Assembly: GCA_963771305.1 (NCBI GenBank) | Contig: CAVYTS010000007.1 | Location: forward strand, 1-64,000 | Length of the DNA: 64,000 nt | Direction of reading: 5' to 3' | From: CAJCIT01 sp963771305 | GTDB taxonomy: Bacteria; Acidobacteriota; Terriglobia; Bryobacterales; Bryobacteraceae | Shown here: positions 53,397 through 61,108 of the stretch, piece after piece | Numbering within the stretch: the stretch's first letter is position 1 | Layout of the letters: each line of letters opens with the position of its first letter | Notes under the pieces: model-generated | Database searches by the model: none | What the model saw: the letters and a program-made list of their open reading frames with translations, nothing else | What the model was told of the DNA's origin: nothing | Translations under genes and position numbers: made by a program

Positions 53397-53885
53397 TTAA
53401 TGTCCGGCGATCGGCTCAGCCTGGTCAGCAAACAGGCCGCTCCGTCCACCCGGCAATCCCCACCATGGGCGCCCCAGAACGCGAGTCGCGCCTGCCAGAA
53501 AGACGATGCCTAATATAAGCACGCCGGGCGCAATGATCCAGCGCCCCTCCATGCAGTCGATTCCGGCATCGAGCAGCTGAATGAATGCGGTAAGCACCAT
53601 CAAGCAACCAAGCGCGCTGCGCGCCCCAATGCTCAGAGCCCCGATCAGCAACAAGCCGATTGCCACATCGCGGGAAAACAAATAGCCGGAGTAGACGCGA
53701 ACCGCTTCGTTGATCGCCTCACCGGCAGGAACGAGCATCACCGGATGAACCAGCGCTAAGATTCCACCTGTGCACATCAGAAGCGCCCCCACAACCACAA
53801 TCGCGGGCACCCAAAAGGGCAGGGTCGAGTGTTGCGGGTCGCCCGGATTGGAGGGCGGAATTCGTTGCAGCTCCGAGGGGGACAT
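53397..53885 (-). CDS. Four-span membrane protein, DUF4267-like
   Basis: A 162-aa integral membrane protein. Spans: VPAIVVVGALLMCTGGILAL, RDVAIGLLLIGALSIGA, ALGCLMVLTAFIQLLDAG and IIAPGVLILGIVFLAGATRV. The first loop (PAGEAINEAVRVYSGYLFSR) resembles DUF4267/DoxX-like small membrane proteins. Function unknown. It is upstream of module 3's promoter on the same strand, ending a few bases before the distal operator. Confidence 0.6.
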   Translation of the reverse strand: MSPSELQRIPPSNPGDPQHSTLPFWVPAIVVVGALLMCTGGILALVHPVMLVPAGEAINEAVRVYSGYLFSRDVAIGLLLIGALSIGARSALGCLMVLTAFIQLLDAGIDCMEGRWIIAPGVLILGIVFLAGATRVLGRPWWGLPGGRSGLFADQAEPIAGH

Positions 53886-54345
53886 TTGCAGTACTCCAGT
53901 TCCGTCATCTAGCCACCTTGCTCGTTCTGGCGGCTATAGCAACTACGTCTTCCGCACGCCGCAAGTTCGCTGAAGTGGATGCGGGAATGACCGCCGGCAA
54001 ATTTGTTGGGCCGAACGGTCCCTAGCGTTGCCGAAGAGACTCAAGCCGCCCTTTGTGGGCCTGTCGTGGCATTCGGCCGTCAGATCGGCCATCATCTTGA
54101 GTATGGTCTTGACTCAGCGTTAGTACGGACGACGAAGGCGAACAATTTTCGGCAGGCTTTGTGTATTACTGGTTTTCCCGCTGGGTGCGCAAGAGCTGTA
54201 TCAGAAGCACCCGGACGCGAATGCGCGGTGGGCTACTTTTGAGAATCCTTCGGCAGCAAAAGGAAAGGCGGCTGCCGACAACAAGACGGCCAAAGGCCAC
54301 GCCTTCGAGCCTTTCGCGGCGGGCGAAACCAAGACGCTGCTCAAC
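53886..54345. other. Leader region of the DUF2961 gene, frame-broken N-terminus
   Basis: The DUF2961 frame is open upstream of GTG 54346 back to a TAG at 54121. From about 54166 it reads LLVFPLGAQELYQKHPDANA and ARWATFENPS, a signal-peptide end and mature start, but contains no usable start codon. The neighbouring frame supplies RTTKANNFRQALCI at 54127-54166, suggesting one lost or gained base near 54163. The first ~240 bases (53886-54120) hold nothing recognisable. Confidence 0.5.
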
Positions 54346-55350
54346 GTGACGGGCAGCGGCAGCGTGCGGCGGATTTGGATCACGCTTCCCGATCGCGATC
54401 CTAAAATGCTGCGCAGCGTCCGCCTGGAGATGTTCTGGGATGGCGCGAAGTCACCGGCCGTTTCGATACCACTGGGTGATTTCTTCGGCGCCATTCAGGG
54501 CCGCGCCGCGAAACTGGAGAACGAACTATTCGTCGACCCCGAAGGGCGCTCGTTCAATAGCTATATTCCGATGCCGTTCCGGCGCTCAGCTCGCGTCACG
54601 CTGACCAACGAATCGGACCGGACAGTAGACGCCTTGTTCTACGACGTGGATGTGCTGATGACGCAGAAACCTGATCCTAACGCACTCTATTTCCATGCCG
54701 CCTTTCGCCGGGAAAGGTGGACGGAACCCGGACGCGACTTTGAGATTCTTCCTCAGGTGCACGGCGAAGGTCGCTTCCTCGGAGTTCACGTGGGTGTGAT
54801 CACCTCGCCGGAGATCACAGGCTGGTTTGGCGAGGGCGAAGTGAAGATGTACATCGATGGCGACAATCCTCTGCCGACCATCGCGGGAACGGGTACAGAA
54901 GATTACATCGGAACCGGTTGGGGGCAGGATCTGTTCCAGTCGCGATTCGAAGGCTGCACACTGGCGGACAAAGACACGCGGCAGTATGCCTTCTATCGCT
55001 ATCATATCCCGGATCCGATCTACTTTCACAGAGACCTGCGGGTGACGATCCAGCAGATGGGAGGGGACACCAAGGCGAACGTACTTAAGATGTTGCAGCA
55101 GGGGGTCGACGTGCGGCCCATCAGCGTGGCCAGAAAGGCTGGCTTTCAGAAGCTGTTGGATGGTCCTGCGAAATACGACTTGAGCGAGGACCCGGCGCCG
55201 AGCGACGCGTGGGTGAACATATTGGAGCGCCAGGACGTTTCGGCGGTGGCGTTGTTCTATCTCGATTCGCCCGAAAATGGCTTGCCGCCGATTCCCTCCG
55301 TTCAGGTCAGAACCGAAGCGTTGCCCACGGCTGCCGAAAGAAACCCATGA
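54346..55350 (+). CDS. DUF2961-family protein
   Basis: A 334-aa C-terminal body of a DUF2961 protein, a jelly-roll family associated with polysaccharide-processing genes. Signatures: GSVRRIWITLPDRDPKMLR, VRLEMFWDGAKSPAVSIPLG, DFFGAIQGR, IDGDNPLPTIAGTGTEDYIG and YAFYRYHIPDPIYFHRDLRV. GTG 54346 is the first start codon in the frame, but the homologous sequence runs about 60 residues further upstream (see the leader entry), so the gene is probably either frameshifted or begins at a rare codon. DUF2961 enzymes include recently described difructose/fucan-active hydrolases; no activity is claimed. Confidence 0.8.
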   Translation: MTGSGSVRRIWITLPDRDPKMLRSVRLEMFWDGAKSPAVSIPLGDFFGAIQGRAAKLENELFVDPEGRSFNSYIPMPFRRSARVTLTNESDRTVDALFYDVDVLMTQKPDPNALYFHAAFRRERWTEPGRDFEILPQVHGEGRFLGVHVGVITSPEITGWFGEGEVKMYIDGDNPLPTIAGTGTEDYIGTGWGQDLFQSRFEGCTLADKDTRQYAFYRYHIPDPIYFHRDLRVTIQQMGGDTKANVLKMLQQGVDVRPISVARKAGFQKLLDGPAKYDLSEDPAPSDAWVNILERQDVSAVALFYLDSPENGLPPIPSVQVRTEALPTAAERNP

Positions 55351-55468
55351 AGGAAGGCTGGCTCAGATCGGCAAATCGGAAACGTAAGTACTTTAACGAG
55401 TCCCGCATCTGTGCCTTTTGTGCGGGGGGATACGTCAAGAAACTGTACGGTCTCGAGAGGCTTCATTC

Positions 55469-56584
55469 ATGGGCAATCCGGTCGGAAGGCTGAAGTGTGG
55501 GAGGTTTGCGGCGAACCTTCCTTGGGTATGCCTGTTCTGTTTTTTCGTTTCCGCGTTCGCGCGTCAGGGAGCCAGCCCGGCCTCACCCGCACAGGCGGAC
55601 AATCGCGTGACGCTCGACGTGGTCGTGCACGACAAATCGGGAAAGCCTGTTGCGGGCCTGCGCCAGCAGGATTTCACAATTCTGGATAACAAACAATCGC
55701 AGACAATTCTCTCGTTCGAAGCGGTGGACCAACCAACAACAGCTGATGCTCAAGTCCAAATCATCCTGCTGGTCGACGCGGTCAACACGTCGTTCACAAG
55801 GATGGCTTACGAGCGCGATCAGATCGATAAGTTTCTGAAAGAAGATGGTGGGAGCCTCTCACACCCGGTGTCGATTCTGATCTTTACCGATTCGGGCCTA
55901 CAAAGTCCCAGCCCCCCTGGTCGCGACGGAAACGTTCTGACCGCCTGGCTAGACCAGCACGAAACCGGCTTGCGCACAAGTACCAGGTCACAAGGAGCGT
56001 ACGGTGCCCTCGACCGTGTGCAACTGTCGCTGCAGGCGCTTGGGCGGCTTGCAGAATATGAGCGCGACCAGCCCGGCAGGAAGATTCTTATTTGGATCAG
56101 TCCGGGTTGGGCCCTGTTGACGGGCCCTCGCGTGCAATTGACCGCGAAGGATCAGCAGGGCATCTTCGATTCGATCGTTGCTACCTCAACTGCCTTACGG
56201 CAGTCCCGTATCACGGTTTATAGTGTGGATCCTTTAGGGACTTCCGACGCCGGCGGATTTCGAACTTTCGCGTATGAGGGGTATTTGAAAGGGGTGACTA
56301 AGCCGTCGCAGGCACAAATTGGCAACCTGGCGCTTGGGGTTCTTGCCGTTCAGAGTGGCGGACGAGTTCTCAATTCGAGTAACGATGTCGCTGGAGAAAT
56401 CGAAGCTTGCTTTCGAGACGCAAATGTCTACTACGTCATTTCCTACGATTCGATTCCACCCGATGGACCCAACGAGTATCACGCTATAGAGGTGAAAATC
56501 GAGCGGTCGCAGCTGAAGGCTCAAGCGCGGACCGGCTTCTACGCCCAACCCAGCGGCTCTGGTGCGGCAGGTCGAACCAGATAG
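55469..56584 (+). CDS. VWFA-related acidobacterial protein
   Basis: A 371-aa exported protein of the TIGR03436 type. Signal: LPWVCLFCFFVSAFARQG. A conserved front module reads DNRVTLDVVVHDKSGKPVAG, LRQQDFTILDNKQSQTILSF. The VWA-like domain follows with QIILLVDAVNTSFTRMA in place of the MIDAS DxSxS, so metal binding is doubtful, then RKILIWISPGWALL and SRITVYSVDPLG. ATG 55469 begins the signal peptide; the frame is open to 55418. The last stop codon lies inside the direct repeat at 56581. Confidence 0.88.
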   Translation: MGNPVGRLKCGRFAANLPWVCLFCFFVSAFARQGASPASPAQADNRVTLDVVVHDKSGKPVAGLRQQDFTILDNKQSQTILSFEAVDQPTTADAQVQIILLVDAVNTSFTRMAYERDQIDKFLKEDGGSLSHPVSILIFTDSGLQSPSPPGRDGNVLTAWLDQHETGLRTSTRSQGAYGALDRVQLSLQALGRLAEYERDQPGRKILIWISPGWALLTGPRVQLTAKDQQGIFDSIVATSTALRQSRITVYSVDPLGTSDAGGFRTFAYEGYLKGVTKPSQAQIGNLALGVLAVQSGGRVLNSSNDVAGEIEACFRDANVYYVISYDSIPPDGPNEYHAIEVKIERSQLKAQARTGFYAQPSGSGAAGRTR

Positions 56585-56658
56585 GAGCTAAGCGGACTTC
56601 CGTTCCGCCACTGCGGCCTGCAGCGTGGCATAGCCGATCTTGTAGGCGAAAGCGGTGT
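56581..56658 (-). repeat. Ghost 3' end of the dehydratase-like gene (direct repeat, left copy)
   Basis: Matches 59777-59860 at 65 of 78 aligned bases with a single 6-base gap. On the minus strand it reads VNTAFAYKIGYATLQAAVAE then RKSA and stop, against TAFAYNIGYARAMLQAAVAE in the intact gene, so the gap removes two codons and the frame is kept. The rest of that gene copy is absent; PadR-ADOP module 4 follows directly. Confidence 0.8.
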
Positions 56659-56704
56659 TGACTTTTCTTCCATACCTATTTACACTAAGTAATGTCTGAA
56701 TAGG
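56658..56704 (+). promoter_or_regulatory. padR-ADOP module 4 promoter, weak inverted repeat
   Basis: TTGACT (56658-56663) and TACACT (56681-56686) are 17 bases apart. Arms CCTATT (56675-56680) and AATAGG (56699-56704) flank the -10 and expected start site; the 18-base spacer holds the imperfect ACACTAAGTAATGT. The ATG is at 56709. Weaker than the palindromes of the other modules. Confidence 0.5.
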
Positions 56705-56708
56705 CTTT

Positions 56709-57071
56709 ATGGAAAGCGCGAAGAATACATCCCGAGACTTGTTTCCCGGCGCACTGGAGATGATGATTCTCGACTCCCTGCGCCGCCAGCCAGCACATGG
56801 TTATGCGCTGGTCCAGCACATCCAGCAGCGCTCCAACAACTTGCTGCAGGTTGAAGAGGGCTCGTTGTATCTCGCACTACAGCGGCTGCTGAAGGCAAAG
56901 CTCGTCCGAGCTGAGTGGACCGTTTCGGATACGACCAACCGGCGAGTGCGCGTATACGAGGTCACGAAAGCCGGTTTGCGCCGCCTCGAGCGCGAGGTCT
57001 CGAGCTTCGACCGCATGCTGGAAGGCATCCAGATGGTACTCGGGCCCAAGAGGGGCACGGCGAATTCCTAA
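56709..57071 (+). CDS. PadR-family regulator, module 4
   Basis: A 120-aa winged-helix regulator, more diverged than the other three: DLFPGALEMMILDSLRRQPA, HGYALVQHIQQRSNNLLQVE, GSLYLALQRLLKAKLVRAEW and RRVRVYEVTKAGLRRL. It is followed by the permease gene after 15 bases with a strong AAGGAGG site. The gene starts 50 bases after the ghost dehydratase end. Confidence 0.92.
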   Translation: MESAKNTSRDLFPGALEMMILDSLRRQPAHGYALVQHIQQRSNNLLQVEEGSLYLALQRLLKAKLVRAEWTVSDTTNRRVRVYEVTKAGLRRLEREVSSFDRMLEGIQMVLGPKRGTANS

Positions 57072-57086
57072 GGAGGTTCCACTACT

Positions 57087-59771
57087 ATGAACTGGTTAGA
57101 GCGAATCTTCCGTCGCCGACATCCTTACGACGAATTGGCGGAGGAACTGCGTGGACACATCGAAGAGAAAGCCGAGCAGCTTATGCGCTTGGAGAATCTT
57201 CCTCGGACAGAAGCACGCCTAGCGGCCCTTCGGGCATTCGGAAATCCGACCCTGGTCGAAACACGGAGCCGCGACGTATGGCAGTGGCCGCAGCTCAACT
57301 CCGTTCGAGACGATCTGAAATTCGCCCTGCGCCGATTGGCAAAGACGCCGGGTTTCGCAGCTACGGTACTTCTGACGCTTGCGATCGGAATCGGCGCCAA
57401 TACAGCGGTCTTCAGTGTCGTGAATAGCGTGCTTCTGCAACCACTCGCATATCCCGACTCTGGCCGACTTGTTTCCTTGTGGCTCAATGCGCCGGGAGCA
57501 GCCGGCCTGTCCAGCTTTCAGAATGGCCTGCCACTCTCTGCATCCATGTACTTCACCTTCAGCGAGGGTAACCGCACCTTTGAATCGCTCGGGATATGGA
57601 TCGCACAGAAGGCGAACATCACTGGGTTGGCGCGGCCCGAAGAAGTGAACATCGTATTGGTCACCGACGGGGTGCTCGAGACTCTCGGCGTTCCCGCATT
57701 CACGGGCGTAGAGGTGACGGCCGCGGATCAGGTCCCGAATGGCCCCAAGAGGGTCATGCTCAGCTACGGATACTGGCAGCGTCGCTTCGGCGGCGATCAT
57801 TCCGTCATTGGGCGCACGATCCTGATTGATTCCCAGCCTCGTGAGATCGCCGGCGTCATGCCGCGCGGTTTCCGAGTCGTTGATCGGGACTTCGACATCC
57901 TGGCACCGTTCGCGTTCGTTCGCAATCAGCAATCATTGGCCGGGTTCGGATATCAGGGAATCGGGCGCCTCAAACCGGGAGTTACGATCGCTGAAGCCAA
58001 CGCCGATATAGCGCGAATGATTCCCATCTGGATGGACTCATTCTCGAACGGTCCTGGAAGCGATCCACACTGGTACGTCAAATGGAGGATTACTCCGGAT
58101 TTTCACTCGCTGAAGCAGGAGGTCGTTGGGAACGTGGGCAGTGTTCTTTGGGTTGTTATGGGCACGATCGGACTCGTACTCTTGATTGCCTACATCAATG
58201 TGGCCAACCTACTCCTGGTTCGCGCCGAAGCCCGCCAGCTTGAACTTTCCATTCGGGCAGCATTGGGTGCGGGACGCGGTCGAATCGCACGTGAGCTGCT
58301 CTTTGAAAGCGTATTGCTCGGGTTGCTCGGTGGCGTACTCGGGATCGCTGTCGCTATGGCGGGGCTGCGCCTTCTGGTTTCCATCGGTCCAGCCAATCTG
58401 CCGCGTCTGAACGAAATCTCTCTCGACGCGCGGTCGATCCTATTCACTTTTGTTCTTTCGCTCCTGTCTGGTTTGCTTTTCGGTGCGATCCCCGCTTGGA
58501 GGTATTCCAGGAATCGCGCGACTGTGAGTCTCGGCGCAGCGCGCATTGTCGGTGCCAGCCGCGAACGCCATAGATCCCGCAACATTCTGGTTGTGGCCCA
58601 AGTCGCTCTGGCGATTGTGCTTTTGATCTGCGCCGTCCTGATGATTCGCACCTTTCAAGAGCTCCAAAGGGTCGATCCGGGATTTAGGGAAGCCCGCAGC
58701 TTGCAGACGATGCACATCGCGATTCCGGAGTCGTCGATCGCCGATCCACGCACGGTCGCCCGAGTTGAGAACAATATCGTCGATAAGCTGGCCTCCATTC
58801 CAGGCGTCTCGGAAGTCGGTTTTGCAGGATCTGTGCCGATGGAGGGTGTTGAACCGGGCTGGGATCACACTCTTGTCGAGGGAAGGAACTATGGAGGCGG
58901 CGATCCGCCTATTCGGTTCTTTAACTACGTGTCTCCGGGCTTTTTCCGAGCTCTCGGTACTCAGTTGATCGCGGGACGCGATTTCACCTGGAATGAAATC
59001 TACGACGTCCGGCCACGGGTGATCGTTTCAGAGAACTTTGCCCGGGAGGAATGGGGCAGCGCCAGCGCGGCGATCGGCAAACGGGTCCGCGCGTTTGGGC
59101 CGTGGCAAGAGGCGATTGGCGTGGTCCAGGATCTTCACTGCAACGGCGCCGATAAGAGTGCGCCGACGATCGTGTACTGGCCCGCCATTAGAGACACCCC
59201 ATGGCCAGGTACACCGCTCTACACGCCGCGGTCGGTGACATTCGTAGTGCGCAGCAACCGGGCAGGGACGCAAGCTTTCCTTACCGAGGTGCAGGAGGCG
59301 GTTTGGTCCGTCAATGCGGACTTGCCGGTAGCCTCAATGCGAACTATGCAGGATATTTATTCCAAATCATTGGCGCGCACCTCCTTCGCACTTGTGATGC
59401 TGGGTATCGCTGCTGCGATGGCGTTCGCTCTCGGCATGATCGGCATCTACGGGGTCATCTCGTATGCGGTGTCTCAACGCACGCGCGAAATCGGCATTCG
59501 TCTGGCGCTCGGCGCCCAGAACAGTGAGTTGCGCTGGATGTTTGTTCGCTTCGCCTTGGCTCTGGCAGGGATTGGCATTGTAATCGGCCTCGGCGCTGCC
59601 GCCGTCGTCGCGCGGCTGATGAGAACGCTTCTGTTTGGTGTCAGTCCTCTCGATCCGGTGAGTTTCGCTGCTGTTCCGATCATTCTAGCCGCGGCCGCGA
59701 CCCTCGCAAGCTTTTTGCCGGCCAGTCGCGCAACCGCTGTCAATCCAGTGGATGCGATCAAGGCTGAGTAG
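57087..59771 (+). CDS. ADOP duplicated FtsX/MacB-type permease, module 4
   Basis: Inner-membrane permease of 894 aa. N-terminal region YDELAEELRGHIEEKAEQLM, first span LLTLAIGIGANTAVFSVV, MacB-type periplasmic domain (IAGVMPRGFRVVDRDFDI), central FtsX (AYINVANLLLVRAEARQLEL), second periplasmic domain (FFRALGTQLIAGRDFTW) and C-terminal FtsX (RTREIGIRLALGAQNSELR) ending AVNPVDAIKAE. Preceded by a consensus Shine-Dalgarno sequence. It ends six bases before the right direct repeat. Confidence 0.92.
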   Translation: MNWLERIFRRRHPYDELAEELRGHIEEKAEQLMRLENLPRTEARLAALRAFGNPTLVETRSRDVWQWPQLNSVRDDLKFALRRLAKTPGFAATVLLTLAIGIGANTAVFSVVNSVLLQPLAYPDSGRLVSLWLNAPGAAGLSSFQNGLPLSASMYFTFSEGNRTFESLGIWIAQKANITGLARPEEVNIVLVTDGVLETLGVPAFTGVEVTAADQVPNGPKRVMLSYGYWQRRFGGDHSVIGRTILIDSQPREIAGVMPRGFRVVDRDFDILAPFAFVRNQQSLAGFGYQGIGRLKPGVTIAEANADIARMIPIWMDSFSNGPGSDPHWYVKWRITPDFHSLKQEVVGNVGSVLWVVMGTIGLVLLIAYINVANLLLVRAEARQLELSIRAALGAGRGRIARELLFESVLLGLLGGVLGIAVAMAGLRLLVSIGPANLPRLNEISLDARSILFTFVLSLLSGLLFGAIPAWRYSRNRATVSLGAARIVGASRERHRSRNILVVAQVALAIVLLICAVLMIRTFQELQRVDPGFREARSLQTMHIAIPESSIADPRTVARVENNIVDKLASIPGVSEVGFAGSVPMEGVEPGWDHTLVEGRNYGGGDPPIRFFNYVSPGFFRALGTQLIAGRDFTWNEIYDVRPRVIVSENFAREEWGSASAAIGKRVRAFGPWQEAIGVVQDLHCNGADKSAPTIVYWPAIRDTPWPGTPLYTPRSVTFVVRSNRAGTQAFLTEVQEAVWSVNADLPVASMRTMQDIYSKSLARTSFALVMLGIAAAMAFALGMIGIYGVISYAVSQRTREIGIRLALGAQNSELRWMFVRFALALAGIGIVIGLGAAAVVARLMRTLLFGVSPLDPVSFAAVPIILAAAATLASFLPASRATAVNPVDAIKAE

Positions 59772-59776
59772 TGACT

Positions 59777-59860
59777 ATAGGAACTAAGCGGACTGCCGTT
59801 CTGCCACCGCCGCTTGCAGCATAGCCCGCGCATAACCGATGTTGTACGCGAAGGCCGTGT
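59777..59860 (-). repeat. Direct repeat, right copy (3' end of the intact dehydratase gene)
   Basis: The 3' end of the dehydratase-like gene plus 7 bases beyond its stop. It pairs with 56581-56658. The two copies bracket the complete PadR-ADOP module 4 and its promoter. Confidence 0.8.
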
Positions 59861-60881
59861 AGCCGCCGCCACCTGGGTAATAAGGCTTGAATCCCGGCTG
59901 TTCTCGATCCGCATCCAGAGCTCGCGGATGCTCGGGGTAGAGCGTGCGCGGGTATTTCTGCCGCACCAGTTCCTTCATAACGGCAAACATATTAATCTGG
60001 CCCTCATCCAGGAAGACCTCCGTGTACTCTTCATAGGGCACCCGCACGCGGACGTTGCGATAGTGGACGTGATTGATGCAGTCGCGCTCGCCGAAATAGC
60101 GGCACACTTCGACCGGGTCCTGACCCATTTCGCGCGTCACGCCGCAATCGAAGGTGATGCCATTGTAAGGACTCTTCACAAGATCGACCAATCGCTTCCA
60201 TCCTTCGACGGTGCCCATGATCTGGCCGGATCCGCGGCTGAGAGGCGTGGGAGGATCGTTGGGATGAAGAGCCAAACGCACGCCTGCTTGCTCCGCAACG
60301 GGCACAACGGCCTTTAAGAAATACGTGACGTTTCGCCACATTTCGTCGACGGAATGGGAGCCCTCCGCTTCAAGGGGAGGTAGATCTTTGACACGTGCGT
60401 AATCAAAGGCCGTCAACCCGGCGCCGGCCCGGCCAATCTCTTCGTAATAGCCTTCCACCAAACGGTGCGCATAGAAGTTGTACTCGATGACGGGCAGACC
60501 GGCCCGACCGGCCGTGCGAATGGACGCGATGACCTTTTCGATTTCTTCGTCGCGCCCGGGCTGACCAAGCAGTGTTTTTGGGAATCCGCCGATCATCATG
60601 TTGAACAACGTGAGGCCGCCGCTCTTGAGGCTGTCGATGCGCGATTTCACGTCTGCTTCGTCCCACGGGATGCGGGGACCGCCTGTCACGACGTAGTCCA
60701 CGCCGAGTTGCTTGACCCGGCGCATTCCGGCATCGGCCATCACTCCGGGAGCGAGACCGAGTCCTGTGTCGCCAATTCCCAGGCAGATCTTCGGGAGGGC
60801 GTCACTCGGGCCCGCTGCGAAGGACAGGCCGGGGAGTACAGAAGCACCCAGGGCTTCGATCATTGTTCTGCGGGAAATCAT
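59784..60881 (-). CDS. Mannonate dehydratase-like TIM-barrel enzyme, exported
   Basis: A 365-aa protein of the UxuA/xylose-isomerase-like barrel fold; UxuA converts D-mannonate to 2-keto-3-deoxygluconate in uronate breakdown. The leader is ISRRTMIEALGASVLPGLSF, twin-arginine-like. Signatures: LKSGGLTLFNMMIGGFPKTL, LPVIEYNFYAHRL, VRLALHPNDPP, NGITFDCGVTREMG and NHVHYRNVRV, which contain the usual metal ligands (His, Asp, Cys/His region). A Tat signal is unusual for a catabolic enzyme of this type, so an extracytoplasmic sugar-acid role is inferred. ATG 60881 is preferred over 60908. Confidence 0.85.
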   Translation of the reverse strand: MISRRTMIEALGASVLPGLSFAAGPSDALPKICLGIGDTGLGLAPGVMADAGMRRVKQLGVDYVVTGGPRIPWDEADVKSRIDSLKSGGLTLFNMMIGGFPKTLLGQPGRDEEIEKVIASIRTAGRAGLPVIEYNFYAHRLVEGYYEEIGRAGAGLTAFDYARVKDLPPLEAEGSHSVDEMWRNVTYFLKAVVPVAEQAGVRLALHPNDPPTPLSRGSGQIMGTVEGWKRLVDLVKSPYNGITFDCGVTREMGQDPVEVCRYFGERDCINHVHYRNVRVRVPYEEYTEVFLDEGQINMFAVMKELVRQKYPRTLYPEHPRALDADREQPGFKPYYPGGGGYTAFAYNIGYARAMLQAAVAERQSA

Positions 60882-61108
60882 TGACGGCTCCTTTCGCCGC
60901 CGGCTCATCAGAATGTTTCGCAGCGGATCGCGTTACGCCGGAAGTCTGATGGGTGTGGCTGTCGAAATCGTAACACCTCTGCGCTTAACATGTGCCAACA
61001 CGTGCGCCCGTCAAACCTTGGCAAGTACTCTATTTTCAGTAGGAAGGATCCATCTTGGAGTAACGTCAACGGCGCCGGAAGCGCCATTGCATTTAACGCA
61101 CCAACCTC

